From NCBI RefSeq assembly GCF_019195455.1, contig NZ_JAIMBW010000001.1:3562001-3626000 (forward strand): a stretch of DNA of 64,000 bases, read 5' to 3'. Positions 37,759 through 46,820 of the stretch are shown piece by piece; within the stretch, counting starts at the first letter, position 1, and every line of letters starts with the position of its first letter. The notes under the pieces are model-generated. The model made no database searches, was not told where the DNA came from, and saw only the letters and a list, made by a program, of their open reading frames with translations. The position numbers were made by a program, and so were the translations under genes. The stretch is from Gymnodinialimonas phycosphaerae. Lineage in GTDB: Bacteria > Pseudomonadota > Alphaproteobacteria > Rhodobacterales > Rhodobacteraceae.

Positions 37759-38734
37759 CCCCCAGCCCGCGGATTGTTTGCCGATGCCCCCGACCTCCCC
37801 TCCCGCCCATGTGGTTTTTGTCACCGGCCCCTCTGGCGCCGGGCGCAGCACGGTGATCCACGCGCTGGAGGACCTGGGGTTCGAAGCGATTGACAACCTG
37901 CCCCTCAGCCTATTGCCCCGTCTTCTGGAAGGCGCGCCGCCTGAGCGTCCTCTGGCGCTCTGCATCGATCCGCGCACCCGCGACTTCGATGCGCGCGCGT
38001 TGATCAATGCCCATGAGAAGCTGGAACAGGATCCGGCCTATGCCGCCGATCTGGTCTACATCGATTGCGATACCGCAACGCTGCAACGGCGTTATTCGGA
38101 AACCCGCCGCCGCCACCCCCTTGCGCCCGAAGCCGACCCCGCCGATGGGATCGCGATGGAACGTGAAATGCTGGCCCCCCTGCGCGGCCGGGCCGATGTG
38201 TTGATCGACACGACCAACTTGACCCCCCATCGAACCCGCGAAGTGGTCGGGCGTTTCTTTGCCAAGGACCGGGCTCCTGGAATGGCGATTCAGATCATGT
38301 CGTTTTCCTACCGGCGCGCGTTGCCCATTGGCGCAGATATGGTGTTTGACTGTCGATTTCTGCGCAATCCTCATTGGGACGCGGACCTGCGGGCCAAAGA
38401 TGGACGCAACGCAGAGGTCCAGGCCTATGTCACCGCCGATGCACGGTTCGAAACCTTCCGCAGTCAGATCAACGCCATGCTGGATTTGCTGCTACCCGCC
38501 TTCAAGGAAGAGGGCAAAAGCCATCTGACGGTGGCGTTTGGCTGTACGGGGGGGCGGCACCGCTCGGTCACTTTGGCCGAGATAACAGAGCGCCGCCTTG
38601 CGGAAGAGGGCTGGCATGTGTCTAAAAGGCACCGAGACGTGGACAAGGACGCCACCAAGGACAGTGACCGAGACCGGGGGCCCATCACGTGGGTTTCTGC
38701 CTCGACGGGGGATGGAGAGGCGGAGCAACCGTGA
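37739..38734 (+). CDS. rapZ: RNase adapter RapZ-like nucleotide-binding protein
   Basis: A 331-residue protein with Walker A FVTGPSGAGRSTVIHALE, Walker B-like VLIDTTNL and the C-terminal FGCTGGRHRSVTLAE motif of RapZ (DUF9/UPF0042). In E. coli it controls glmS through GlmZ degradation; the alphaproteobacterial role is not settled. The long start at 37739 overlaps hprK; a start at 37784 would give the common family length. The stop overlaps the next gene (GTGA). Confidence 0.95.
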   Translation: MAGPTSDPQPADCLPMPPTSPPAHVVFVTGPSGAGRSTVIHALEDLGFEAIDNLPLSLLPRLLEGAPPERPLALCIDPRTRDFDARALINAHEKLEQDPAYAADLVYIDCDTATLQRRYSETRRRHPLAPEADPADGIAMEREMLAPLRGRADVLIDTTNLTPHRTREVVGRFFAKDRAPGMAIQIMSFSYRRALPIGADMVFDCRFLRNPHWDADLRAKDGRNAEVQAYVTADARFETFRSQINAMLDLLLPAFKEEGKSHLTVAFGCTGGRHRSVTLAEITERRLAEEGWHVSKRHRDVDKDATKDSDRDRGPITWVSASTGDGEAEQP

Positions 38735-39123
38735 TCGGCATCGTGATCGTCGCCCATGGCGGCTTGGCGCAAGAGCTGAAGCGCGCGACGGAACATGTCG
38801 TGGGCGCGCAGCCATCTATGGTGGCTATTTCCATCGGCCCCGAAGACGACCGCCCCACGCGCACCCGCGAAATCTGTGATGCCGCCGATGCGGTGGACAG
38901 CGGGGATGGTGTGGTGGTGGTGACGGACATGTATGGCGGCTCGCCGTCGAACCTGTCGCTTCGGGCGTGCCGCCCGGCCAATCGCAAGATCCTGACGGGG
39001 GTGAATTTGCCGATGCTGGTGAAACTGGTGAAGTCGCGCCAGTTGGGCGTGGATGAGGCCGTATCGCGCGCGGCGGAGGCCGGTCGGCGGTACATCAACA
39101 GCTTCGACGGCGCGCCGGAATGA
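38731..39123 (+). CDS. PTS EIIA (mannose-family) component
   Basis: A 130-residue PTS system IIA protein. Phosphorylated His9 is in IVIVAHGGLA, and MYGGSPSN, GVNLPMLVKLV are typical. There is no linked IIB/IIC transporter, so it is a regulatory EIIA as in alphaproteobacterial PTS chains ending in ChvG/HprK control. The GTG start overlaps the rapZ stop by 4 bases. Confidence 0.92.
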   Translation: MIGIVIVAHGGLAQELKRATEHVVGAQPSMVAISIGPEDDRPTRTREICDAADAVDSGDGVVVVTDMYGGSPSNLSLRACRPANRKILTGVNLPMLVKLVKSRQLGVDEAVSRAAEAGRRYINSFDGAPE

Positions 39124-39142
39124 CCATGGGAGAGCCAAAGTG

Positions 39143-39424
39143 ATGAGCGACACAAGCACGATACGGAACCTGAAGATCGTGAACGTCAAGGGTCTGCACG
39201 CCCGCGCCTCGGCGCGATTTGTCGAGGTTGTCGAAGAGTTTGACGCCGAGGCCACGGTCCGCCGCGATGGGCTGAGTGCTGCCGGTGACAGCATCATGGG
39301 CCTTTTGATGTTGGCAGCTTCCATGGGAACCTCTATTGAGGTTGAAACCAGCGGGGCCGAAGCGGAGGGTTTGGCCGACGCGTTGGAGGCTCTGGTCGCC
39401 GATCGGTTCGGCGAGGATACCTGA
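39143..39424 (+). CDS. ptsH: Phosphocarrier protein HPr
   Basis: A 93-residue HPr. The phospho-His is in VKGLHARASARFVEV, and the regulatory Ser is in GDSIMGLLMLAAS, the target of HprK. It receives phosphate from EI (not in this window). The start at 39143 follows GGGAGAGCCAAAG. Its location beside hprK and EIIA is the conserved alphaproteobacterial order. Confidence 0.95.
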   Translation: MSDTSTIRNLKIVNVKGLHARASARFVEVVEEFDAEATVRRDGLSAAGDSIMGLLMLAASMGTSIEVETSGAEAEGLADALEALVADRFGEDT

Positions 39425-39436
39425 GGGGCTGGGACA

Positions 39437-40366
39437 ATGGCCTTAATGGATGACGGAAGACGAGGGCACGTGACGGATTTGACGACACGAAATGTATCGG
39501 CGCCCGCGCCGACCCGTGGGAACGGGCCGGGGGGCACCTATGACCGCCGGTCGTTGACCTATGCGAATTCCTTCCCCAGTCCTTTCGTCCGCTTCACGAT
39601 CAAGGCGATCGAATGGATGACCGGCAAGATCACCATCATTCGCCGCATCCGTCAGTTCGAGAGTTTGGGCGAATTCAAAGGACAGGCGTTCTGGCCCGCG
39701 ACGATGAAGGTCATGGGGATCGATTTACAGACCCCTGACCATCAGTTGGACCGGATTCCGAAAGAGGGGCCGGTGATCTTCGTCGCCAACCACCCGCACG
39801 GGTTGGTGGACGGGATGATCCTTGCGGATCTGATCGGGCGCCGCCGCGATGACTACCGCATCCTGACCCGGGCGCTTCTGACCGGCATTGACGAGGCCGC
39901 CGCAGGCTACATGATTTCCGTGCCCTTCCCCCACGAGGCGGATGCACAGCAGAAGATGCTGGATATGCGCGCCGCCGCGATGGAGCATTTGAAAGCCGGT
40001 GGCTTGATCTCGCTGTTCCCCTCGGGCGCGGTGGCGGTGTCGGACCGCATGATGGGCCAGCCGATCGAGGGTGAGTGGAACGTTTTCACCGCCAAGATGA
40101 TCCGCAATTCCGGCGCGACCATCGTGCCCTGCTTCTTCACCGGCCAAAACAGCCGTGCCTACCAGGTTGCCAACAAGATCAGCCCGGTGATCCGTCAGGG
40201 CTTGTTGATCCATGAGGTGGTGAAAAGCTTCGACAAGCCGCAGGCACCGGTGATCGGCAATCCGATCACGCCCGATGAATGGGCCGACCGCATCGGCAAG
40301 CCGCGCGAGTTCATGTCATGGTTGCGCGAGCGGACGCTGTCGCTTGGCGACAACCCGGATCAGTAA
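39437..40366 (+). CDS. Lysophospholipid acyltransferase family protein
   Basis: A 309-residue acyltransferase with the catalytic motif NHPHGLVDGMI (His-x5-Asp, as in the NHPxGxxD subgroup rather than the canonical His-x4-Asp), and a second block SLFPSGAVAV. It lacks clear membrane helices, though a hydrophobic loop is near FFTGQNS. It could acylate lysolipids or ornithine-type lipids; the acceptor is unknown. Ribosome-binding site GAGGGG. Confidence 0.87.
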   Translation: MALMDDGRRGHVTDLTTRNVSAPAPTRGNGPGGTYDRRSLTYANSFPSPFVRFTIKAIEWMTGKITIIRRIRQFESLGEFKGQAFWPATMKVMGIDLQTPDHQLDRIPKEGPVIFVANHPHGLVDGMILADLIGRRRDDYRILTRALLTGIDEAAAGYMISVPFPHEADAQQKMLDMRAAAMEHLKAGGLISLFPSGAVAVSDRMMGQPIEGEWNVFTAKMIRNSGATIVPCFFTGQNSRAYQVANKISPVIRQGLLIHEVVKSFDKPQAPVIGNPITPDEWADRIGKPREFMSWLRERTLSLGDNPDQ

Positions 40367-40484
40367 CCTCCTCGGGACAAGCGGCGACGGGGCACGACGA
40401 GCCGACGGGCGCGCTTGTGGCGCGGGCGGGATTGAGTTGTATTTAGCAAGATGAAGCGGAGCCGGAGCGCTTCACCGATCAGCC

Positions 40485-41363
40485 TCAGCGCGTCGGAACG
40501 GGGTCGCCTTCACCACGGTAGTCGTAGAACCCTCGGTCGGTCTTGCGGCCGAGCCACCCGGCCTCCACGTATTTCGTCAGCAGCGGGCAGGGGCGGTACT
40601 TGGTGTCGGCCAGACCATCGTGCAGCACGTTCATGATCGCAAGGCAGGTGTCGAGGCCGATGAAATCCGCCAGTTCCAGCGGGCCCATCGGGTGGTTGGT
40701 GCCAAGCTTCATCGCCATGTCGATGGAGGTGACGTTGCCGACGCCTTCATAGAGCGTATAAACCGCCTCGTTGATCATTGGCATCAGGATGCGGTTCACG
40801 ATGAAGGCGGGGAAATCCTCGGCGGTGGCGGCGGTTTTGCCCAGGCGGTCGACGACGGACTTGCAAGCCTTGAAGGTGGGCTCATCGGTGGCGATGCCGC
40901 GGATCAGCTCGACCAGTTGCATCACCGGGACGGGGTTCATGAAGTGGAAGCCCATGAATTTCTCGGGGCGGTCCGTGCGCGAGGCGAGCCGGGTGATCGA
41001 GATCGACGAGGTGTTCGACGTCAGGATTGTGGTCGGTTTGATATGCGGCAGCAGGTCTTCGAAGATGGCTTGCTTCACAGTCTCCCGCTCGGTCGCGGCT
41101 TCGATGATCAGGTCGGTGGGGCCGATGTCCGCCAGGGTCAGCGTGGTGCTGATCCGGCCCATGGCGGTGTCCTTGTCGGCTTGGCTGATCTTCTCGCGGC
41201 TGACCTGACGCGTCAGGTTGCGGTCGATCAACGCCACCGCATTGTCCAAAGCCTCCTGGCTGACATCGGACATGATGACGTCGTAGCCCGCCAAGGCACA
41301 GACGTGGGCGATGCCATTGCCCATCTGGCCGGCGCCGACGATTCCGATGCTTTCGATCTCCAT
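40485..41363 (-). CDS. hbd: 3-hydroxybutyryl-CoA dehydrogenase
   Basis: Oxidises 3-hydroxybutyryl-CoA to acetoacetyl-CoA with NAD. The 292-residue protein has GIVGAGQMGNGIAHV (Rossmann), TSNTSSISIT, the catalytic His in GFHFMNPVPVM, and the C-terminal KLGTNHPMGPLELADFIG. The start MEIESIGIVG is chosen for the family N-terminus. It follows etfBA in this lineage, here separated from them by a plus-strand gene. Confidence 0.95.
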   Translation of the reverse strand: MEIESIGIVGAGQMGNGIAHVCALAGYDVIMSDVSQEALDNAVALIDRNLTRQVSREKISQADKDTAMGRISTTLTLADIGPTDLIIEAATERETVKQAIFEDLLPHIKPTTILTSNTSSISITRLASRTDRPEKFMGFHFMNPVPVMQLVELIRGIATDEPTFKACKSVVDRLGKTAATAEDFPAFIVNRILMPMINEAVYTLYEGVGNVTSIDMAMKLGTNHPMGPLELADFIGLDTCLAIMNVLHDGLADTKYRPCPLLTKYVEAGWLGRKTDRGFYDYRGEGDPVPTR

Positions 41364-41567
41364 GGGGTATCCCTCCGGCGCGATTGGTTGGCGGTAGAAT
41401 AGGCTTGGCCGCCGGGTGGGCACAAGCCAAAGCCGTGACAAGGGGCAGGCTGCGGCGGAAGATCAAAAATTTAGATAAAAATATTACAAAACAGAAGGTT
41501 AGGAAAGGGTCAACACTCTGATGCCTAGGGTCGGGACGGGTGAGTCTCTTTCTAGGGAACGAGGATT

Positions 41568-42386
41568 ATGAGTTTTGAACAACGCGGGCGTATGCCCTTG
41601 GACTATCAACCGTCGGCGCTTGCTGGATCCGTCCTGCGATTTCGCGGGCCGTTGAACGCGGACTCCGGGCCGGGGATCGTTTGCATCGGATCGTCCGAGA
41701 CCTTCGGCCGGTTCATCGATGCGCCCTACGCGACGCAATTGGACCGCGCGCTGGATATCCCGGTGCTTAACCTGGGCGTGGTCAATGCAGGCCTCGACGT
41801 GATGATGAACGATCATGCGATTGCCGCGGCAGTGGCTGAGGCAGAGGCGGTGGTGATGCAAATCACCAGCGCGCACAACATGACGAACCGGTTATATTCC
41901 GTGCATCCACGGCGCAATGACCGCTTCGTCTCGGCCAGTGCCATGCTGCGGACCATATATCCCCGGGTCGACTTTACCGAATTCCACTTCACGCGCCACA
42001 TGCTGAGCCATCTGCGCGATGCCTCTGAGGATCGGTTCGAGATCGTCCGGACAGAGCTTGAACAGGCCTGGGTGGCCCGGATGCGGCGCTACCTCAAAGG
42101 CCTTGCCGTGCCGGTGCATCTGCTTTGGTTGTCAAACAGCAAACCCGATGATCCAGAGGATGCGAGTCTGGCGCAGTCCCCCCTTTTCGTGAGTTCGAAG
42201 ATGCTGGATGAAGTCCGCCCTGATGCCGCCTCCCTGACGATTGCGGCCCCCGAGGAGGCCGATGAAGCGGAGGCCATTGAAGGCAAGTATTTCGGCCCGA
42301 GGGAAGAGGCCGCCGCGCGCTTGCTGCCCGGGCCGGAATTGCACCGGATGGCGACGGAAAGTCTGCTGGCGCATCTGGGTTTCTAG
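41568..42386 (+). CDS. DUF6473-like protein, possible SGNH-type hydrolase fold
   Basis: A 272-residue protein. The motif GIVCIGSSETFGRF resembles the first block of SGNH hydrolases, and LNLGVVNAGLDVMMND follows it. DUF6473 assignment is from memory of Rhodobacterales proteins with a similar N-terminal YQPSALAGSVLRFRGP. No signal peptide. Function unknown. The gene lies on the opposite strand between hbd and etfA. GAGGATT precedes the ATG. Confidence 0.65.
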   Translation: MSFEQRGRMPLDYQPSALAGSVLRFRGPLNADSGPGIVCIGSSETFGRFIDAPYATQLDRALDIPVLNLGVVNAGLDVMMNDHAIAAAVAEAEAVVMQITSAHNMTNRLYSVHPRRNDRFVSASAMLRTIYPRVDFTEFHFTRHMLSHLRDASEDRFEIVRTELEQAWVARMRRYLKGLAVPVHLLWLSNSKPDDPEDASLAQSPLFVSSKMLDEVRPDAASLTIAAPEEADEAEAIEGKYFGPREEAAARLLPGPELHRMATESLLAHLGF

Positions 42387-42395
42387 AATCGGGCA

Positions 42396-42433
42396 ACAAA
42401 AAGCCCCGCAACGGAACGGATCCGGCGGGGCTT
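42396..42433 (-). terminator. Rho-independent terminator of etfBA
   Basis: 9-bp stem AAGCCCCGC (42401-42409)/GCGGGGCTT (42425-42433), with T-run on the minus strand (complement of 42396-42402: TTTTTGTT). The large loop contains CGGATCCG. Located 22 bases downstream of the etfA stop. Confidence 0.85.
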
Positions 42434-42455
42434 ACTGCAACGTATCGGCGAGGGC

Positions 42456-43382
42456 TCAGAGTTTGGCTGTCAACTCCGGCACCGCGTCGAACAAGTCAGC
42501 CACAAGGCCGTAGTCGGCGACCTGGAAGATCGGCGCTTCTTCGTCCTTGTTGATGGCGACGATGACCTTGCTGTCTTTCATGCCGGCCAAGTGCTGGATC
42601 GCGCCCGAGATGCCGACGGCGACGTAAAGATCCGGCGCCACGACCTTGCCGGTCTGGCCCACTTGCCAGTCGTTCGGGGCATAGCCCGAATCGACCGCCG
42701 CGCGGGACGCACCAACGGCGGCCCCCAGTTTGTCGGCGAGGCCTTCGATCAGGGCGAATTGCTCTTCCGAGCCCACGCCGCGCCCGCCAGAGACGACGAT
42801 CCCTGCGGATGTCAGCTCGGGCCGATCGCTTGCGGCGACCTTGTCTTCGACCCAGGTTGAAAGGCCGGGATCCGCAGCGGCGCCGATCATCTCGACGGGG
42901 GCGGAGCCTCCGGTTGCGGCGGCGTCGAAGGTGGAGGTCCGGAAGGTCACGACCTTCACGGCATCCGCCGATTTCACCGTCTGGATCGCGTTACCCGCAT
43001 AGATCGGGCGTTCGAACGTGTCGGCATCCACAACGGCGGAGGCGTCCGAGATTACCATGACGTCCAGCAAAGCCGCGACGCGAGGCATGACGTTTTTCGC
43101 GTCCGTCGTAGCGGGCGCCACGATGTGCGAATAGTCCCCGGCAAGGCTGACGATCAATGCCGCGGTGGGTTCCGCCAGGCGGTGCCCCAGCGACGCGTCT
43201 TCAGCGCAGAGCACCTTGGATACGCCCGTGATCGTCGCGGCCTCATCTGCGGCGGCTTTGGCGGACGCACCACAGGCCAGCACCGTCACGTCGCCCAACA
43301 TCGCGGCGGCGGTGACGGCCTTGGCGGTGGCGTCCATCGCCAGTGCGCCATCGGTTACTTCGGCAAGGAGAAGAACATTCAT
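42456..43382 (-). CDS. etfA: Electron transfer flavoprotein alpha subunit
   Basis: Passes electrons from acyl-CoA dehydrogenases to ETF-quinone oxidoreductase. The 308-residue protein carries the FAD site [30 protein letters not shown] and [16 protein letters not shown]. It overlaps the etfB stop by one base (TAATG), so both subunits are co-translated. A terminator follows. Confidence 0.97.
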   Translation of the reverse strand: MNVLLLAEVTDGALAMDATAKAVTAAAMLGDVTVLACGASAKAAADEAATITGVSKVLCAEDASLGHRLAEPTAALIVSLAGDYSHIVAPATTDAKNVMPRVAALLDVMVISDASAVVDADTFERPIYAGNAIQTVKSADAVKVVTFRTSTFDAAATGGSAPVEMIGAAADPGLSTWVEDKVAASDRPELTSAGIVVSGGRGVGSEEQFALIEGLADKLGAAVGASRAAVDSGYAPNDWQVGQTGKVVAPDLYVAVGISGAIQHLAGMKDSKVIVAINKDEEAPIFQVADYGLVADLFDAVPELTAKL

Positions 43383-44143
43383 TACAGGACCCCCGCTTCA
43401 TCTTTGAGTTTCGTCAGAAGTTCATCCACCGAGGCGACCTTGACACCTGCGGCGCGGGCCTCGGGCTCGGTGGTGGAGACGATGGCGAGGCGCGGCGTGA
43501 CGTCGACGCCGTAATCGGCGGCGGTTTTCTCGTCCAACGGCTTCTTCTTTGCCTTCATGATGTTGGGCAGCGAAGCATAGCGCGGCTCATTCAGGCGCAG
43601 GTCGACGGTAATGATGGCGGGCATCTTCACATCGATGGTCTGCAAACCGCCATCCACTTCGCGGGTGACCTTGGCGGTGTCGCCGTCAATCTCCAACTCA
43701 GATGCGAAGGTGCCTTGGGACCAGCCCAGAAGCGCCGAAAGCATCTGGCCGGTGGCGTTCATGTCGTTGTCGATGGCCTGCTTGCCGGCCAACACGAGGC
43801 CGGGCTGCTCTTCATCGATGACCGCCTTGAGGATCTTGGCGACGGCCAGCGGCTCGATGTCCGTGTGGACGTCGTCGGTGGCGACGACAAGGATCGCGCG
43901 ATCCGCGCCCATGGCAAGCGCCGTGCGCAGGGTTTCCTGGCTTTGCTTCACCCCGATGGAGACGGCGACGACCTCTTCGGCCTTGCCCGCTTCCTTCAGG
44001 CGGATCGCCTCTTCGACGGCGATTTCGTCGAAGGGGTTCATCGACATTTTCACGTTGGCAAGATCGACCCCGGACCCGTCCGCTTTTACACGAACCTTCA
44101 CGTTGTAGTCGATCACGCGCTTTACGGGCACTAAGACCTTCAT
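43382..44143 (-). CDS. etfB: Electron transfer flavoprotein beta subunit
   Basis: A 253-residue ETF beta with the family start [20 protein letters not shown], the [16 protein letters not shown] block, the AMP-binding [10 protein letters not shown], and a C-terminal [17 protein letters not shown] strong AGGAGAAC ribosome-binding site is in front. The pair should serve the acyl-CoA dehydrogenase at 27964-29646. Confidence 0.97.
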   Translation of the reverse strand: MKVLVPVKRVIDYNVKVRVKADGSGVDLANVKMSMNPFDEIAVEEAIRLKEAGKAEEVVAVSIGVKQSQETLRTALAMGADRAILVVATDDVHTDIEPLAVAKILKAVIDEEQPGLVLAGKQAIDNDMNATGQMLSALLGWSQGTFASELEIDGDTAKVTREVDGGLQTIDVKMPAIITVDLRLNEPRYASLPNIMKAKKKPLDEKTAADYGVDVTPRLAIVSTTEPEARAAGVKVASVDELLTKLKDEAGVL

Positions 44144-44274
44144 GGCGTTCTCCTAACCTCTTTGGCCAATCCTGTTCAGATCGGAGCCAAGCAACATTCT
44201 TGCGTGCAGAGATAGCCCCAACTGGGATCGGAAAACAGGCCAAAATCGACGCGGGCAGGGTCAGCTACGCCGCG

Positions 44275-44934
44275 TCACACGATATGAGAGTTGTGAAGGA
44301 TTTCCGCGACGATCGCCGCGTAGCAGATCGACGTGCCCGCGAGAACGCAAATATGCCAGATCGTGTTGTGGAACGGCAGCTTGCTCCACATCAGGAAAAT
44401 GATGCCGAAGGAATAGCATAAACCGCCCGCAATCAGCAGTGACATGGCCATGGGCGTGATGCCCGCCATCAGCGGTCCGCCAGCCACGGCGCCCGCCCAT
44501 CCCAGGCTGAGATAGAGCGCGATCGCCAGCCAGATGTAGGAGCGTTTTGAAAACAGGATCACCGAGGCGCCCGCCAGCGCCACCGTCCAGATGCCTGCGA
44601 AAAACCCGACCGAGCCCGAGGCCAAGGCAATGAACGGCGTGTAGGTGCCAGCGATCTTGAAGTAGATCGCCGATTGATCGAAGCGCCGAAACCGCGGTGT
44701 CAGGTGTTCGCTTTGCACAAGGTTATAAAGCGCCGAGCAGACCCACATCGCCAGAAGCGTGACCGTGTAGATCGCCAGCGCGCCCACCAATGTTGGATCG
44801 CCGATCCAGACAGCAGCCAGGGTGATCAGGACAGGCCCCGCGATCAACGCGCCCCCGATACCCAATCCGTGCACCACAGCGTCCGAGAGATACTCGGCCC
44901 GGCTGTACGCTCGATTGGATCGAAGATGTGCCAT
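44275..44934 (-). CDS. Hemolysin III family (PAQR-type) membrane protein
   Basis: A 219-residue inner-membrane protein with seven hydrophobic segments; features SDAVVHGLGIGGALI, CSALYNLV, FDQSAIYFKIAGTYTPF and WHICVLAGTSICYAA. Family members resemble adiponectin receptors; hemolytic activity is not implied for most. The start lies 31 bases from an 18-bp palindrome at 44966-44983, a possible operator. Confidence 0.9.
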   Translation of the reverse strand: MAHLRSNRAYSRAEYLSDAVVHGLGIGGALIAGPVLITLAAVWIGDPTLVGALAIYTVTLLAMWVCSALYNLVQSEHLTPRFRRFDQSAIYFKIAGTYTPFIALASGSVGFFAGIWTVALAGASVILFSKRSYIWLAIALYLSLGWAGAVAGGPLMAGITPMAMSLLIAGGLCYSFGIIFLMWSKLPFHNTIWHICVLAGTSICYAAIVAEILHNSHIV

Positions 44935-44965
44935 ATTAGAAGCGTAGCCGCAAAATGGTTAAGAA

Positions 44966-44983
44966 TTCCAGAATGTTCTGGAA
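44966..44983. promoter_or_regulatory. 18-bp palindrome upstream of the hemolysin III gene
   Basis: TTCCAGAA (44966-44973), TG, TTCTGGAA (44976-44983), a perfect inverted repeat with 2-bp spacer, lying between two divergent genes, 31 bases before the minus-strand start and about 80 before the plus-strand start. Regulator unknown. Confidence 0.6.
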
Positions 44984-45063
44984 ACAAACTGTGACCACTC
45001 CGTGAACGTGACAAGTTCGTGTCTTGCCGGGTTCATTGAGTCGGGGGCAAACTTGCAGGCACG

Positions 45064-45954
45064 ATGGCTGTGAAAACCGGATACAAGAAGCGAGACGTGG
45101 CCGATCTGCGCGCGCGCATCAAGGCCCATCGCGTCGCGCTTAGAACGCATCTGCCGGATGCGCCCCTTGGTGATTTGCGTCTTGTGTGTGGTTGTTCGAA
45201 TTGTATCGATGATGACGCCTACCAGGCGCTGACGACCATTCCGGTGCCTGCGTTTAAACCGCGACAGGTCTCGTCGTACTTTGGTGGGGCCGGGGTGATG
45301 GCCCCCGACACCGGTGCCGAGGCGCGGGTTGAAGCGTTCGGGATCTTCCTCCATGTCCTCGACGCCTTGGCCGAGGCGGTCCTGGCGGAACGGGACGTTG
45401 AGGGAAGCTATCGACGGGCGTGGGATTTCGTGGAGCCGGAATACTGGCATCTGCCCCTCTACCGCTCAGGGTTTCTGGAGGATCTGACAGGGCCGCAACG
45501 GACGCAGATCGCCGATTTCCTTGTGGATTGTGTGGAGCTTGGTATCGCCAAGAACCTGCCCCGCATGGGTGATGCGCTGGTATTCCTGTCGCTGGTCACA
45601 GACCGGTTCGGGGCTGTGTTGGAGGGCATCGCGAAAGGCCCACCGCGCCGACAGCTTGCGTTCTGGATTGCCGTCGCGGGGTGGGCTCCGAACTTTCCGG
45701 CGGGAAAGAAGAACAATGGGGTCACGAACTTCTGCAACAGCTTTGCGTACATGGAAGAAAGCGCCCGGCATGCGCTGGAAGACGCGCTCGCTGATCCGGA
45801 GGTTGAGATATTGCTGGATCGCTATGCCTTCGCGGCGAATGATCGCGAATGGCTCGGGTTCCTGTCGCGGCTGGTCGCGTGGCGCGAAAACACGGTTGCC
45901 CTGAACGCGGCCAACCGCGTCAATCCGCCCGCATGGATCCGCGCCCCCTTGTAG
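45064..45954 (+). CDS. Unrecognised soluble protein with CGCSNC motif
   Basis: I do not recognise this 296-residue protein. It starts MAVKTGYKKRDVADLRARIK. Residues 42-47 are CGCSNC, a possible metal site (no zinc-ribbon partner seen), and there is a Trp/Tyr-rich part (EPEYWHLPLYRSGFL), then a largely helical C-terminal half. No signal peptide or membrane segment. Normal GC-rich codon use suggests a real gene. Confidence 0.72.
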   Translation: MAVKTGYKKRDVADLRARIKAHRVALRTHLPDAPLGDLRLVCGCSNCIDDDAYQALTTIPVPAFKPRQVSSYFGGAGVMAPDTGAEARVEAFGIFLHVLDALAEAVLAERDVEGSYRRAWDFVEPEYWHLPLYRSGFLEDLTGPQRTQIADFLVDCVELGIAKNLPRMGDALVFLSLVTDRFGAVLEGIAKGPPRRQLAFWIAVAGWAPNFPAGKKNNGVTNFCNSFAYMEESARHALEDALADPEVEILLDRYAFAANDREWLGFLSRLVAWRENTVALNAANRVNPPAWIRAPL

Positions 45955-45980
45955 GGCGCGGGGTCTTGTCCCGCCGCGCG

Positions 45981-46553
45981 CTAGCGGTTCGCGCCGGGAA
46001 CCCAGAGGATGTCATCCTTGCCATTGTTGTTGGCAATGCGGCCCGCGACGAAGAACCAATCCGATAACCGGTTGAGGTACTTGACCCCCGCAGGGTTCAC
46101 CGATTCCACCCCCCCCAATTCTACCGACAACCGTTCGGCCCGGCGGCAGACGGTCCGGCAGATATGCAGATGCGTGGCGAGAGGCGAGCCGCCGGGTAGA
46201 ATGAACGACCTCAGCGGCGCGAGGTTCGGGTTCATCTCGTCGATCTCGGCTTCCAGTCGGTCGACTTGCGCGTCAGCCATGCGCAGTGGCGGATATTCGC
46301 GATCCGCATCCATTTCCATGTTCGGCGTGCAAAGGTCAGCGCCCAGATCGAACAGGTCGTTCTGGATCATCGCGATGCGCTCGGCCATTTGCCCCTCGGC
46401 ATGCAGGCGTGCCACCCCAAGGGTCGCGTTCAGCTCATCCACGGTGCCGTAGGCCTCGACACGCGGGGAATACTTCGCCACACGGCTGCCGTCGCCCAGG
46501 GCGGTTTCCCCGGCGTCACCAGTGCGCGTGTAGATTTTGTTCAGAACAACCAT
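45981..46553 (-). CDS. Cob(I)yrinic acid a,c-diamide adenosyltransferase (PduO type)
   Basis: Adenosylates corrinoids to make coenzyme B12. The 190-residue helical protein has the PduO ATP motif KIYTRTGDAGETAL, AYGTVDELNATLG, FILPGGSPLATHLHICRTVCRRAER (seen in segments FILPGGS and CRRAER) and VKYLNRLSDWFF. It would support B12-dependent mutases such as those of the ethylmalonyl-CoA pathway (inference). It lies 6 bases downstream of the HIG1-like gene. Confidence 0.95.
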   Translation of the reverse strand: MVVLNKIYTRTGDAGETALGDGSRVAKYSPRVEAYGTVDELNATLGVARLHAEGQMAERIAMIQNDLFDLGADLCTPNMEMDADREYPPLRMADAQVDRLEAEIDEMNPNLAPLRSFILPGGSPLATHLHICRTVCRRAERLSVELGGVESVNPAGVKYLNRLSDWFFVAGRIANNNGKDDILWVPGANR

Positions 46554-46559
46554 TGTTGC

Positions 46560-46769
46560 TTAGCCCCCAGACTGTCGACGGAAATAGACGAAGGCCAGCA
46601 GCAGGATGATGGCCAGAAGTTGCGCGCCAAGGCGCCATTGCATCAGCTTGTTGGACCGCTTCGCGCCCTCTGCGCCGCCCTTGCGGAACGAGTTGATGCC
46701 CATGAGCAGGATCACCAGAACGGCAAGGCAAGCCACCAGTCCAGCGATAAGTAGGGGGTCGTTTGTCAT
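46560..46769 (-). CDS. HIG1-like twin transmembrane protein
   Basis: A 69-residue protein with two membrane helices (LLIAGLVACLAVLVILLMGI, and LLAIILLLAFVYF) and a short basic loop FRKGGAEGAKRSNKLMQWR, the pattern of HIG1-domain proteins linked to cytochrome oxidase complexes in eukaryotes. The bacterial role is unknown. Ribosome-binding site CGGAG. Confidence 0.85.
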   Translation of the reverse strand: MTNDPLLIAGLVACLAVLVILLMGINSFRKGGAEGAKRSNKLMQWRLGAQLLAIILLLAFVYFRRQSGG

Positions 46770-46820
46770 GTCGTCTCCGGATTATTGCTTGGAGGGAGGT
46801 AGGGGGCTTCGGGCAAAAGG

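Noticed and set aside
44275..44934. True hemolysin toxin
   Set aside because: Seven-helix membrane protein family; name is historical and no secretion signal or toxin motif seen.
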